Source: Flaccisagitta enflata
Taxonomy: Eukaryota > Chaetognatha > Sagittoidea > Aphragmophora
DNA: 64,000 nucleotides
Assembly (NCBI GenBank): GCA_965153355.1
Contig: OZ231126.1
Coordinates: forward strand, 49,600,001-49,664,000
Direction: 5' to 3'
The notes beneath the pieces were generated by a model that had not been told where the DNA came from, searched no databases, and worked only from the letters and a program-made list of their open reading frames with translations. Of this stretch, positions 11,050 to 22,950 are shown one piece after another (within the stretch, counting starts at the first letter, position 1; each line of letters starts with the position of its first letter). Position numbers and translations under genes: made by a program.

Positions 11050-11147
<98 letters not shown>

Positions 11148-11150
11148 AAA
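11025..11150. repeat. (AAAG)n microsatellite
   Basis: About 28 GAAA/AAAG units, with interrupted units up to about 11190. Confidence 0.95.
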
Positions 11151-11190
11151 GGGAAGAAAGAAAGAAGAAAGGATGAATAGAAAAAAAGTC

Positions 11191-13187
11191 AAAAAGGTAG
11201 AAAGAAAAGGGACGAGTATACGGAATTCGAAGCAAAAAGTAAACGGAGTAAGGAGAACTGTACGGATTTAGACATACACACACACATTCACCCACGCCAT
11301 CGCACGCCACCAAAACGTCTTTCATGAAGAATGGCATGTGAGATCCGCGCTTAGGAATGAAAAGAGAACGACAAAATAAATTTGTTTCTGCCACTTTTGG
11401 CGGCATTCATATCTCGGAAAGGGCTCCCGTCTTCCGATTCTGTGTAGAGTGTAGATTTTAAGGTATGACGCATCTCGCTCGGTTCCCGCGTCGTTCTCTC
11501 TGGCTAATGGCCGCCTCCAGGGACAATTCGTCATCCCTCAGCCCACTTTTAAAGCCACCAATCCGGCCGTACTTTGTTTCTTTCGAGCGTCGGCCTCAAA
11601 CGGACCTCACAGACAACGATGCTTTCATACATTAGGACCTCGGAGGTGTTTCTTTGTCCCACCTCGTTTCTTTTATTGTTTTATCTCAACATCTTGGATC
11701 TATTTCTCAGTTTCAAGGACCCAAATGATCTCGTTGAGGCTGACATAAATGATTGACTTTTATTTATGGAAAAGTAACCACTCTCAAAACTACAAGTCTT
11801 CAACCGAATGAACTAACCAACATGTTCAAAAAAGTGCCGCTGACCATCAGACAGTTTCCATTCTTCTCATTCTTTTTCTGTTTTTTTTTTTCGCACCACT
11901 CTAAGCTTCCCACCAACGCATAGCAAAATTTTTTTTTTTTTGCATCGGCACGTTGGCAACCATAAGCTGCATACACGCCCGCACGCGTGTGTACGAGATT
12001 TTACTTGTCTCATTTCAGAATAAAATTAAATGGATTTGGGTAAAGAGAACATTGTTTATCATCACCGTGTGGAAATTAACGTGCTGTCTGTGCAAAACAG
12101 TTTAAAATTACGTCGGAAAAAAACCCATCACGATCGCGCCATCAAAATCTCAACCCTCTTTCCCTTTCATAATCAACTATACAAAAAACAAAATAAAAAA
12201 GATATATCGGATAACATCAAGCTAACAGTAGAGCCAGAAAAATGGATACACAATTCATTTTTGTCATCTGATTGTTGGGTCAACATTGCTATAAAATTTT
12301 TTTACTTATCGATTTTTTATTGATTTATAATCGTTTTTAGTATCAAACTACTCACTCTTAAAAAGTCTTTCAAAAATACTTTGATAACTTATTTTTAATA
12401 GGTTAGTTTAAAATTTCACATTAAAAAAAAATATTCTAATCATTGCAAAAATCAATGTACATTGGGAAGGCAAGTTGTGTATCAAATTTTCTGTCGCTAC
12501 TGTTGTTTCCGCTTTGAATGAAATATCTAAAGACAAATGGCAGTTGCCGCATTAACGCCGCACGAGCTCTGCATGTGCGCCGCGTGCGTGACATCCAAGC
12601 GCCATGTGAGCGCCTCATGAGGCCCGCTTATGAGGCCCGCTCATGAGCCGAGCGGAGAGCTGTTCGGGCGACAAATGTGGTTGAGAGCGAAAGGTCGACC
12701 CTTTTGTACTTGGGAATGGCAACTTTTTAGCGTGGCACCAATGCGGAACAACCCAATTCAGGGTAAAGAAAAGCGAGGAAATGCAACAAAGGTTAAAGCG
12801 TCAGCCAACGAATATATGAGAAGAGAAGAGGAAAGAGGAGGGGAGGTGGGATCTGGAAATGGTAGGAAGGCCGAACGTTCAATTTCAATGTGGATATGAG
12901 GTGGTGCGGTGAGGAGCTGCGATGAGGGAGAATAGATAGGGCTGGGGATTGCATAGACGCTTAGTAAAGACTCGATACTGTCAGAGTTGCCTGCGATCGA
13001 TAATGCTAGTATTACCCATTTAGAATCTCCATTCGTAATTTCGTCACTGTCAGCATTGACGAGCAATTTTTGTATAATTGTTCCTGTCAAACAGCCTCAA
13101 TGGTTTGGTTATGGTTTCTTTCTTTCATGCGTTTCATCCGTGCTTCATCAGTAAACACGTCCACATAAATGTTGTAATACAACGTGG
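11191..13187. other. No recognisable gene
   Basis: Two kb without microsatellites or supported ORFs; the longest frames (97-110 codons) have no recognisable motif. If host regulatory or non-coding DNA exists in this window, this is one of the few places for it. Confidence 0.5.
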
Positions 13188-13366
13188 TTTTTAGTCGCAA
13201 CTCTACACCCCGTTTTGTCGGTCGGTCCGTCCATCGGTCACGCTTTACTTTTTAGGGAGTTTTGTGGCTTTTGGCCTCACTGCTCCTGCCCAAATGATCT
13301 GGTGACCTCAATTACGGCCCATGCCCATCCGCACGCGACTGGGGTGACCGTGTATCCAGCCTTGTT
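13188..13366 (+). mobile_element. Hairpin-capped element, family A
   Basis: TTTTTAGTCGCAACTCTACACC head with collapsed hairpin, GTCGGTCGGTCC core, CACTGCTCCTGCCCAAATG, subterminal GCACGCGACTGGGG, then ACCGTGTATCCAGCCTTGTT. The stem GGCCG/CGGCC of other copies is partly lost. Confidence 0.75.
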
Positions 13367-13434
13367 TTTGTAACAAATACTCCTTTTGTAACAAAGACTC
13401 TCATGCTAGTTTCAAAGCTTCACGGTAGCTATGA

Positions 13435-13692
13435 AACAAGGTCATTAGACATGAGTCGCGTGCATCGGCATTTTCACAAAAGGTCGGACAGACAGACAGG
13501 CAGACAGACTGGAATTTTCAAAATGACCCTTGAATTAGCGGTCTCCACCTGCCAGTGTATTTTCTGATGTTCAAAAGTGTAAAAAACGCAAAAAAAAAAA
13601 AAGCATTCAAAGTTATTTGTGACGGACGGACCGACCGACGGACGGACGGAACAGAAAGTAGCTTATAGAGTTGCGTAGCACGCGACTAAAAA
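13435..13692 (-). mobile_element. Hairpin-capped element, family A, GGTC-type tail
   Basis: Begins ACAAGGTCATTAGACATGAG with subterminal AGTCGCGTGC and ends in head hairpin AGTTGCG-TAGCA-CGCGACT (13669-13687, one G:U pair) and AAAAA. Its 258 bp matches the 260-bp copy at 52688-52947. Confidence 0.75.
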
Positions 13693-13781
13693 GAGACAGA
13701 AAAAAGAATGAAGAATTGTCGGAAAAAATGTCAAAGTCAGTTTTCGACTTTTTGACATATTCGAGAGAAACATGGTTTTCA

Positions 13782-13938
13782 TTTTTAGTCGCGGACTCTA
13801 CACCTTGGTCTGTCGGTCGGTCCGTCGGTCGGTCCGTCCGTCGGTCGGTCGGTCACATTTTTGAATTCCGAGCGGTATTCGCATTACTGCTCCTGCCCAA
13901 CCGTCCGCGACTAGATTGCCGTGTATCCGGCCTTGTTT
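13782..13938 (+). mobile_element. Hairpin-capped element, family A
   Basis: TTTTTAGTCGCGGACTCTAC head, GTCGGTCGGTCC core, ACATTTTTGAATTCCGAG spacer, GTCCGCGACTAGATT, GCCGTGTATCCGGCCTTGTT tail. The GTCCGCGACT tail matches the GTCGCGGAC of its own head. Confidence 0.8.
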
Positions 13939-14108
13939 TATTGGGAAGTTGAGAAACTCAATCGAGCGATTGGTCCCTCAAACAAAATAGATAGGGTAAG
14001 TAAATTTGATAATTCTCTTTCATTTGGCGCCAAGCAGAATGCTCTACAACAAATGTTTTTCGCGCTATGATCTTTTAAAGATTTATTTATGAAAAACTCA
14101 AATTGAAT

Positions 14109-14440
14109 TTTATTCGATTTATTATGATTTCAAGCAGGATTAATAAAAAAATGTATTTATGTTTGTTTGAGCATGCAAATACAAGAAAACACGTTCATGA
14201 GCATAGCTGCTCATCTGTGAGGGTGTTTTGAGCATTTTAGCTCATTTAGCTCATTTAGCTGTTTTTTTCTTCTGATTTTTAATGGAATAAATAAAAAAAT
14301 GTTTTGATGTGAGCATGCAAATTCAAAAAAGCATGTCAGTGAGCATAGCTGGTTGTCTGGTTGAGTGATTTTGAGCATTTTAGCTCATCTACGTCATTTG
14401 GCTCAGTCCTATTTTTCTCAGATTTCAGTGCAATCAGTAC
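14109..14440. repeat. Two tandem units of about 165 bp
   Basis: Both units carry GAGCATGCAAAT, GAGCATAGCTG and GAGCATTTTAGCTCAT in the same order, with clear divergence. Confidence 0.7.
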
Positions 14441-15185
14441 ATAAAATTGCTTTTGATTTGATTTGCAGTGACTAAAAACAAGCTTGGTGAAAAATGATCA
14501 ATGGTTACGACTTTTTTCCTCAAGGCGACTGCCGCCATGACTGGTAGTTTCCATACGACGGTCGTATTACATTACAGCTAGACATTTGAGTTAAAGTTCC
14601 GTTTGCGTTGCCAAGTTAGAACAGTCTCGCCGGCGTAAAGGAATGAGGGGAAACAGAAAAAGGGGGGCTGGGGTTTGGTAGGGCCGTAGAGACGGGCCTC
14701 GGGTTTGACTTGGCTCGTTTCCTGAAGGCTTCATCAGGTTGTTAACTCGTGTTATCATTTTTACGCTTTGTTTGGAGGAGAAAATGTTTTATATTCGTTA
14801 CGATTGACCTTATGCATCCTACTGGCAGTGCCAGACCCAGCGATTCAACAGATGAACGGAAACAAACTTCAACTCACGGAAAGACTGACGAGTCATCCGA
14901 CCAGTCGTCAACACATGAGTGCGTTTCAAATGACAAAATAAAGAAGGTTGGGCATGGTAAGAAAAGTGTTATTTGACAAACGGATAGATATTGATCATAG
15001 ACCAACCAACCAACCAATCAACCAACAAACCAAAATCCGACGAAACAAGCGGCAAACGGGCGGTATGCAGCAATCGATCTAACTTGCCAGTCAAAAAATG
15101 AAACGTAAGGCGCATCGTGAGCTGCCGTCCAAAGGGGAGACCAATTCGATGGATTGAGTGAGCTCCAATCCGACAGAGGCAGAAT
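14441..15185. other. No recognisable gene
   Basis: Contains one copy of the TTACGACTTTTTTCC dispersed motif (14508-14548). Nothing else supported. Confidence 0.6.
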
Positions 15186-15187
15186 TC

Positions 15188-15280
15188 CGGCAAAGACCGG
15201 CAACCACGGCTAAAACCGGCAACCATGGCTAAAACCGGCAACCACGGCTTAAACCGGCAACCACGGCTAAAACCGGCGAT
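15188..15280. repeat. 19-bp minisatellite, about 5 copies
   Basis: Units of AAAACCGGCAACCACGGCT. Confidence 0.88.
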
Positions 15281-15332
15281 AGGAATCATGGAAATGACGA
15301 TTTACGACTTTCCAACGAAACAATGGAGACAG

Positions 15333-15336
<4 letters not shown>

Positions 15337-15422
<86 letters not shown>
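15337..15422. repeat. (GA)n microsatellite
   Basis: About 43 GA units. Confidence 0.95.
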
Positions 15423-15424
<2 letters not shown>

Positions 15425-15976
15425 ATCAAATAAGAAATAATAGAAGGAAATAGATGGGTGTTCATTGGGGGAGGTTGAAGGAGTGTGAACGTATAACAAG
15501 ATGTGGGTAACGGGAAAAACAGCAGAGTCGCAGATTAGATAACTAGATTGTAAGAGATAACTTGTTTATCTGCATATCCAAACTTTATACGCTTGCCCCA
15601 TATGCGAGATACATAGTCGGATGTTGTCATCTGATCGACTAAATGGACGTTTTACTGCCCCGATAGTGTTTTTAAACCGATTATTCCCCCCCCCCCCTTT
15701 TCTACCCGTCGGAAAAAGGCACGGAGAGCCACTTGGGATCGGATATAGTATGGCCCAGAGAGGGAAAGCACAAGAGAAAAATGTTTTATTCAAATTCTCC
15801 GGAAAAGACGCCAATTACGTCAACCTTTAAATCGCGGTTCCCAATCCCAGGCTAACTCGACGCGGGTTCGAATAGCTCGTCGTTTGCATTATCTTTGCTC
15901 CCTCATCAACAGGGCGTTAGTCAGATCAAAACCGGGAAATCAGTCGGGAGAATCACGCGACAGCGAATGCCAAAAT

Positions 15977-17640
15977 GTGTCACACAGTGATAGCTATCAA
16001 GCGACGACCAAGCATGTTTCACTCAGGCCACCTCGACCACCTAAAAACCACCTTTAACAGCTACACAGTGATAGTTATCAAGCAACGACTAAGCATGTTT
16101 CACCCAGGCCACCTCGACCACCTAAAAACCACCTATAACAGCTACACAGTGATAGTTATCAAGCAACGACCAAGCATGTTTCACTCAGGCCACCTCGACC
16201 ACCTAAAAACCACCTAAAACAGCTACACAGTGATAGTTATCAAGCAACGACCAAGCATGTTTCACTCAGGCCAACTTGACCACCTAAAAACCATCCAAAA
16301 CAGCTACACAGTGATAGTTATCAAGCAACGACCAAGCATGTTTCACTCAGGCCACCTCGACCACCTAAAAACCACATAAAACAGCTACACAGTGATAGTT
16401 ACCAAGCAACGACCAAGCATGTTTCACTCAGGCCACCTCGACCACCTAAGAACCACCCAAAACAGCTACACAGTGATAGTTATCAAGCAACGACCAAGCA
16501 TGTTTCACTCAGGCCACCTCGACCACCTAAGAACCACCCAAAACAGCTACACAGTGATAGTTATCAAGCAACGACCAAGCATGTTTCACTCAGGCCACCT
16601 CGACCACCTAAAAACCACATAAAACAGCTACACAGTGATAGTTACCAAGCAACGACCAAGCATGTTTCACTCAGGCCACCTCGACCACCTAAGAACCACC
16701 CAAAACAGCTACACAGTGATAGTTATTAAGCAACGACCAAGCATGTTTCACTCAGGCCACCTCGACCACCTAAAAACCACCCAAAACAGCTACACAGTGA
16801 TAGTTATCAAGCAACAATCAAGTATGTTTCACTCAGTCCACCTCGACCACCTAAAAACCACCCAAAACAGCTACACAGTGATAGTTATCAAGCAACGACC
16901 AAGCATGTTTCACTCAGGCCACCTTGACCACCTAAAAATCACCCAAATCAGCTACACAGTGATAGTTATCAAGCAACGACCAAGATGTTTCACACAAGCC
17001 ACCTGGACCACCTAAAAACCACCCTAATCAGCTACACAGTGATAGTTATCAAGCAACGACCAAGCATGTTTCACACAAGCTACCTCAACCACCTAAAAAA
17101 CACCTAAATCAGCTACACAGTGATAGTTATCAAGCAACGACCAAGCATGTTTCACACAAGCCACCTCGACCACCTAAAAACCACCCAAATCAGCTACACA
17201 GTGATGGTTATCAAGCAACGACCAAGCATGTTTCAAACAAGCCACCTTGACCACCTAAAAACCACCCAAATCAGCTACACAGTGATAATTATCAAGCAAC
17301 AACCAAGCATGTTTCATCCAGGCCACCTCGACCACCTAAAAACCAACCAAATCAGCTACACAGTGATAGTTACCAAGTAACGACCAAGCATGTTTCATCC
17401 AGGCCACCTCGACCACCTAAAATCACCCAAATCAGCGACACAGTGGTAGTGATCAAGCAACGATCAAGCATGTTCCATCCAGGCCACCTCGACCACCTAA
17501 AATCACCCAAATCAGCTACACAGTGATAGTTATCAAGCAACGATCAAGCATGTTCCATCCAGGCCACCTCGATCACCTAAAATCACCCAAATCAGCTACA
17601 CAGTGTTAGTGATCAAGCAACGACCAAGCATATTTTACCC
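15977..17640. repeat. Satellite array of 81-bp units, about 20 copies
   Basis: Each unit carries CACAGTGATAGTTATCAAGC, ACGACCAAGCATGTTTCAC and CCACCTCGACCACCTAAAAA. The period is 81 bp (27 codons), falling to about 80 at the right edge. Because 81 is divisible by three, one frame reads TVIVIKQRPSMFHSGHLDHL over and over. Several units have in-frame TAA, there is no leader or unique coding flank, and change is spread along the unit, so I read it as satellite DNA. Units grade from CACTCAGG variants on the left to CATCCAGG variants on the right, as expected from local array turnover. Confidence 0.93.
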
Positions 17641-17752
17641 AAGCCTCCTCTATATGTCACTACCTAAGAGTGAACCATGGTATCAGCATAGAATTTCTAC
17701 AAGGAAAAGATTGAATTAGGTTGCGCATTGCTTTCTTTATCCATTCTTCATT

Positions 17753-18257
17753 TACACCGTCTTCGGATCGGACTGTGAAATGCAAAACCTTTACAGCTCC
17801 TAAACCACTAGTAAAAAAGTCATGAAATTTTCAGTGAATATTGGTAACATGTGACGGTTTTTGCATGTCAAAGCTCAGATCATAGTATAGAAAAGGTGAG
17901 GGGAAAACAAAATATTGAATGAACATCCATTTTTTAAGTAAAATGGTTTTTTTTACCGTTTTTTTGGAAGGTGCTGTTTTTCTCTCAGAATATGCAGCAA
18001 ATAGATAATATACAAGTTAAAATCTGTCATCAATAATAAATCCTAGAGGAAATAGGTTAGAAATTGATCTTAATTAAAAATGGGTTTTCTTTCAATATTT
18101 TGTTTTCCCCTCACCTTTTCTATATTATGATCTGAGCTTTGACATGCAAAAACCGTCACATGTTACCAATATTCACTGAAAATTTCATGATTTTTTTTCT
18201 AGTGGTTTAGGAGCTATAAAGGTTTTGCATTTCACAGTCCGATCCGAAGACGGTGTA
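17753..18257. mobile_element. 505-bp MITE with arms of about 170 bp
   Basis: Left end TACACCGTCTTCGGATCGG is matched by CCGATCCGAAGACGGTGTA on the right. Homology continues inward about 170 bp with few changes (for example AAGGTGAGGGGAAAAC against GTTTTCCCCTCACCTT). TA outside the CACCGTC ends fits a Tc1/mariner-type target duplication. No ORF. Confidence 0.85.
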
Positions 18258-18267
18258 TGGGCTTTCA

Positions 18268-18498
18268 ATGATGAGGTTGGATTACCAAGAAATAAAGAAA
18301 ATCAAAATGGGATTTTTTGGACATCTTCGCGACACTGATGAGGTTCGATTTAACCAAGAAATAAAGAAAATGAACATGGGACTATTTGGGCCACTTCGCG
18401 ACACTTTGGACACGTTGACATGAAACGTGGGAGATTATTTTCATAATTTGTATGCTTCGAAATTTCGAAATTTCGAAATTTCGAAATTTCGAAATTTC
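18268..18498. repeat. Tandem 70-bp duplication and (TTCGAAAT)n palindromic repeat
   Basis: GATGAGGTT..CTTCGCGACACT occurs twice (about 18268-18335 and 18338-18407). TTCGAAAT then repeats about five times at 18455-18498. Confidence 0.8.
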
Positions 18499-18555
18499 TA
18501 TCGTAAGATACAGTCAGCATGTATCTCTGTTGTTTAAATTGTGCGCAATCATTTA

Positions 18556-18697
18556 AAAACAAAACCGGAAACACGGAAATCCAGTCGCGGACGGTTGGGC
18601 AGGAGCAGTAATGCGAAAAGCGATTGCAATTCAAAAATGTTACGGACGGACCGACGGACCGACACGGCAAGGTGTTGAGTCACGTGTCCGCGACTAA
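18556..18697 (-). mobile_element. Hairpin-capped element, family A
   Basis: AAACCGGAAACACGG start, CCAGTCGCGGACGG subterminal copy, GACGGACCGACGGACC core, and AGTCAC-GTGTCC-GCGACT head hairpin before TAATAA. It abuts the next MITE. Confidence 0.75.
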
Positions 18698-19027
18698 TAA
18701 CCATGGCGACAATAAAAATGGCCGCCTATTCAAACCCCTCCCCTGAGTTCAATTTTTTAACTAGCTTCAAAATTTTTTAGGTGGTAATAGAACTTCAAAT
18801 TTCTGGCTCACAGAAAAAACCAGAACTCAAAAAAGTTTACAAATGTACCCGTGGCATCAATTTTTGTGAAAGGCATCCAAATATGGATCTGCCAAATCAT
18901 TTTTTTTTGCATTTTTTGGTTTTTGTAATGTTTTACAAAAACTCATGCCACAGGCACAAAAATACACTTTTTCGAGTTCTGATTTATGCAGCAGGTCAAT
19001 AAGTTGTAAAACTCTCACACACTTTAA

Positions 19028-19178
19028 AACAAGGCCGGATACACGGCCAATACCAGTCGCGGACGGGTGGGCAGGGGCGGAAATGCGTGTTTTCCCACTT
19101 TTCGACTCGAGCGTGACCGACGGACCGACGGACGGACGGACAAAGCCTCTTATAGAGTCGCTTGTCCGCGACTAAAAA
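19028..19178 (-). mobile_element. Hairpin-capped element, family A (nested)
   Basis: Very regular copy: ACAAGGCCGGATACACGGCC, AGTCGCGGACGGGTGGGC, GACGGACCGACGGACGGACG core, TCTTATAG, then hairpin AGTCGC-TTGTCC-GCGACT (19156-19173) and AAAAA. AGTCGCGGAC and GTCCGCGACT are exact inverted copies. Confidence 0.82.
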
Positions 19179-19458
19179 TTGCCCATGTTTTAAAAAATTA
19201 TTTGTTAAAAGAAGGTGGGATGACAGGTGTTTAAGAGATAATTTTGCACATTTTCAGTAAAATCAACAAAAAGTATTGCAAAATTCAACATTTTTAAGTT
19301 CTGACTTTTTTGTTGAGTTGGAAATTTGATGAACTATCTTCACCTAAAAAATTATGAGACTAGTTGAAAAAATGAGCTCACTGTAAAAAATTGAAGTTAG
19401 TAAAAAAATTCAATCAAAAACTGATTCTACCTCCTTGTTTCAAAATCACTTCTATGAC

Positions 19459-19594
19459 TAGGAATGTGGAAGCGGTCGATTTTTGTGCCGCTTCCACCGC
19501 TTCCGCTTCTGCTTCCGCTTCCATTTTACAGTTCAAATACAAGTAGCTATCCCATCCTCCAAATTGGAAGCGGTCAATCGCTTCCACATCCCTA
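19459..19594. mobile_element. 136-bp hAT-like MITE with perfect 8-bp target duplication
   Basis: Ends TAGGAATGTGGAAGCG and CGCTTCCACATCCCTA. TCTATGAC flanks both sides (19451-19458, 19595-19602). An 8-bp duplication with TAGG-type ends is diagnostic of hAT-like transposition. The interior is mostly (CGCTTC)n-like repeats. Confidence 0.9.
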
Positions 19595-19942
19595 TCTATG
19601 ACTACAAAAATTAACTTTTTTGAGTTCTGATTTTTTTGCTGAGTCGAATATCATCAATACTTTCTTCATCTTTGAAAAATTCCAAAGCAATGATAAAAAA
19701 AAGTCATTTTTTAATGTTCTGAAATAATCATTGTAAAAAGGTATTGATCAATTTGTATTAGGATACTGTTCACAAAAATTAATGTTGCGGACACAAAAAT
19801 CAACTTTTTTTAATTCTGATTTTTTTGCTAAATCAGAAATTCAAAATATTATCACCATCTCAAAAATTATGAAGCTAGTCCAAAAATTGAACTCACAGCA
19901 GCAAATTGAACATGGCGGCCATTTTTATTGTCGCCATGGTTA

Positions 19943-21159
19943 ATCCTTATTTTTCTAATTCTCAAACGCAATCATGCTCTGTCGTGATCACGTGGCCAGA
20001 CAAATTCGAATCGAAAATCTTAAGTAAACGGCTTTCAAAGGAGTTATCCCTCATTTTTAAGTCGCTTGATAAGCGTCTCAAAAAGGAGTGTCCATAGGTA
20101 GAAAGATCCGTCGCTAGGAAATGAAGTGAAAACGGCCGAAATAGTAACTTTTGAGCGTAACTTCTTCTCATCCACAATCGACTACATACGGTGTTAAGGG
20201 CCAATGGAAATGGCATCGAAGAATTTTCAGCCCAATTTCCCACAGAGATTGATTGTTCGATCATTTAACTCCTCTCCGTCATCTTTACCAACCTTCGGAG
20301 ACTACACTATCATCGCTGTAACTTGCAGTCTTGCGCTTTTTATCTGTCGTCTTCATTACGGTCCAACAATGTCCGTTCCGTTGCGTGTCTGAGTGTGTCA
20401 GGCTGCCATCGTTAGTTGCGATTTGCAACCGTTTGTGTCTCAAACACGGAGCACAGTCGTTCATTTATAATATTTCTGAAATCAGTGGTGGGTTATTTTT
20501 GGAATTTTTTTTATGGCATGATATGACTAAACGTGTCATGCTGTTTCATTCTGTACCAATTTCATTCTTGAACTCGTCCCCGTTGAAAGAGAAAATGACT
20601 TTTAGTATTCGCTTTATTCACCCAATGCAGAAGTTTGTTTTCGTGCCCTTCACGGCAGTGTTCCAAGAAAAGTTTCATGCATGGTACCAAATGAAAGGTA
20701 ATGACATGGTTTATCACCTGAGAAGGGCTCAAGCTTGAGTAGCTACGCAATCCCACAAAAATGCAGCAAATATCGCTCTTTTATGTTTATATCTCTCTCA
20801 ATGGAAATGGTAAAATTTGGTAAAAGTTTTGGCCTGTTCTTATGCTTCGGTATATTGGTGGGAGTTGCCTAGTAAAATCATTTTTGCTCGCAACTCAACG
20901 CGTTTTGAAAAAAATGAAAACGAAAAAAATCAGTTCCTGTTTTTGACGGGAAAATGACTGGAGACCTAAACATCTTTTCTTGACTCAAGTCATTCGATGC
21001 TTATGTTTGTTATCGCGTTACCATGGTCACGCCATTCAGATAATCGTTTTAGTGCTGATTTGTGCATTATGTGTAGTGGATCTATGGCAGTTTTCATTAT
21101 GTAACCTTTCAACTGTGCACGCCGAAGAGATTTTGATTGCTGTTGATGCAGGGAAGAAA

Positions 21160-21160
<1 letters not shown>
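19943..21160. other. No recognisable gene
   Basis: Frames up to 141 codons exist but none has a recognisable domain; the longest owes most of its length to CAA repeats. Confidence 0.55.
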
Positions 21161-21162
<2 letters not shown>

Positions 21163-21212
<50 letters not shown>

Positions 21213-21317
21213 ACGAAGACAACAACAACAACGAAGACAACAACAACAACAACAACAACGAAGTAAACAACAACAACAACGAAGTAAACAACAACAACAA
21301 CGAAGTAAACAGCGACG

Positions 21318-21399
<82 letters not shown>

Positions 21400-21462
21400 C
21401 GATAACGAGAACGACGACGACAAAAACGACAAAAACAACAACAACAACAACAACAACAACAA
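21163..21462. repeat. (CAA)n array with CGA/GTA interruptions
   Basis: About 100 trinucleotides. Poly-Q, poly-N and poly-V frames on both strands are by-products. Confidence 0.95.
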
Positions 21463-21489
21463 TAGCCTTTGCTATAAAGAATTCACTTA

Positions 21490-21900
21490 CCACGCGTATC
21501 AAAAAAAAAGACGCACTTCTAAATGGCTCATTTAGCCATAAAGGTTCAGAGAAACTAATAAAAATCTTAGACCATTTTAAAGCCCTTCGAAAGTACTTTC
21601 ATTTGGCGCCAATCTGGTATTTCTATCTTTTTTCGTTTAGAAATGGCATTAGTTTGAGTAAAAATGTTGCCTGTTTCAGTTTCGCAATCCCTATGTAAAA
21701 TGTGCATTTCAGCAAAATAGTGCTTCTCTTTGCAGAGCTCTAGCTCCTAAACCGTTTGAGACACAGACCTGGGGTTGGTCTAGAATGAAAGATTTTTTGA
21801 AAATCTTCAAAAATGACTTAAGTGAAAATAGTTAAAATTATTTTTTTAATCTCTTTTAGTCATAAATCAAGGGGTGCGTCTTTTTTTTTGATACGCGTGG
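21490..21900. mobile_element. 411-bp TA-flanked MITE
   Basis: Ends CCACGCGTATCAAAAAAAAA and TTTTTTTTTGATACGCGTGG extend into GACGCAC/GTGCGTC, a perfect repeat of about 27 bp. TA lies outside each end (21488-21489, 21901-21902). Its interior motif AAAGCCCTTCGAAAG..CTTTCATTTG is shared with the MITEs at 31785 and 62228. Confidence 0.85.
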
Positions 21901-22217
21901 TATTTGTTTTAGCAAACATTTTTTTCACTACAGGCCGGAAAGCGAGGAAACTGCCAATGTTTAGTCGCCGTCACAGCAATATGTCAAGGTGTGAAATGTT
22001 GTCTTACACAGAAACATGAAAGCTTTAATCTTGAACTAAGGAAGCTCAGATAAAGAATTTTAATTGCCCCATGACGCAATGTCTGTCTGTCATTTTCACT
22101 ACTCTAAATGGATGGATAGATATATAAATCAGGACTTGGTCGCGTTTCTAGAATCTAGTCAAAGATTACCAAGTATTTAAGACGCTCACTCCGTTTGTTT
22201 GCTCAAAGTGCTCCTTT

Positions 22218-22382
22218 TCAACGGACTAGCGATTCTATAAGAGGCTTTGTGTGTCCGTCCATCCATCCATCCATCTCTTAGTATATCGGTCCATGATGAT
22301 CAAGTTGGAAAGTGTGAAAAGCGTATATCCGCCCCTGCCCACCCATCTGCAACTGGTGAAGGCCGTGTATCCAGCCTTGTTA
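22218..22382 (+). mobile_element. Hairpin-capped element, family A (degenerate)
   Basis: GATTCTATAAGAGGCTTTG, GTCCATCCATCC core, CCCCTGCCCACCCATCTGCA, and GGCCGTGTATCCAGCCTTGT tail. The head hairpin has decayed. Confidence 0.6.
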
Positions 22383-22499
22383 ACAGTTCACTAGGTCGCT
22401 CGATATGTTTGTTCACTTGAGCCAATCACTCCGCTCGCTCCACTCACTCGCTTTACAACAAATAGCAACTTAATAACAAATACAGAAAATACAATATAA

Positions 22500-22847
22500 G
22501 TACACCAAGATGAAAACAACAACAAGACTAACAACAACAACGCCAGCAAAATCATCAACAACAACAACAACAACCAAAACAAGAAAACAACAACAAGAAA
22601 GACAGCAACAGCAACATCAACAACAATTACAACTACACTAACGATTACAACTACAACAACAATAACGACAACAACAACAACAGCAACAACTACAACAACA
22701 ACAAGAATTACAACAGCAACAACAATTACAACAACAACAATTACAACAACAATTACAACAATTACAACAACAATTACAACAACAACAACTACGACAACAA
22801 CGATTACAACAACAACAATTACAACAACAACAACAACAACAACAATT

Positions 22848-22893
<46 letters not shown>

Positions 22894-22950
22894 CTACAAC
22901 AATAATTACATCAACTACAATTACAACAACAACAACAATTACAACAACAA
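22500..22950. repeat. (CAA)n/(TTACAA)n array
   Basis: Mixed CAACAA and TTACAACAA units. Confidence 0.93.

Larger units (their letters stand above)
18700..19940. mobile_element. 1.24-kb TA-flanked MITE with two nested elements
   Basis: Left end ACCATGGCGACAATAAAAAT is mirrored by ATTTTTATTGTCGCCATGGT on the right; the perfect terminal repeat is about 27 bp. TA flanks both ends (18698-18699, 19941-19942). It contains a family-A element and a hAT-like MITE. Confidence 0.82.

Noticed and set aside
15833-15875. B-box-like GGGTTCGAATA as a second tRNA/SINE promoter
   Set aside because: No A box at a suitable distance and the box departs from consensus.
16635-17015. 126-residue repeat protein
   Set aside because: Frame exists because the unit is 81 bp; adjacent units contain TAA in the same frame and changes are not codon-biased by eye.
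15977-17640. CRISPR-like array
   Set aside because: The 81-bp units are similar throughout, with no alternation of conserved repeat and unique spacer, and the context is eukaryotic.
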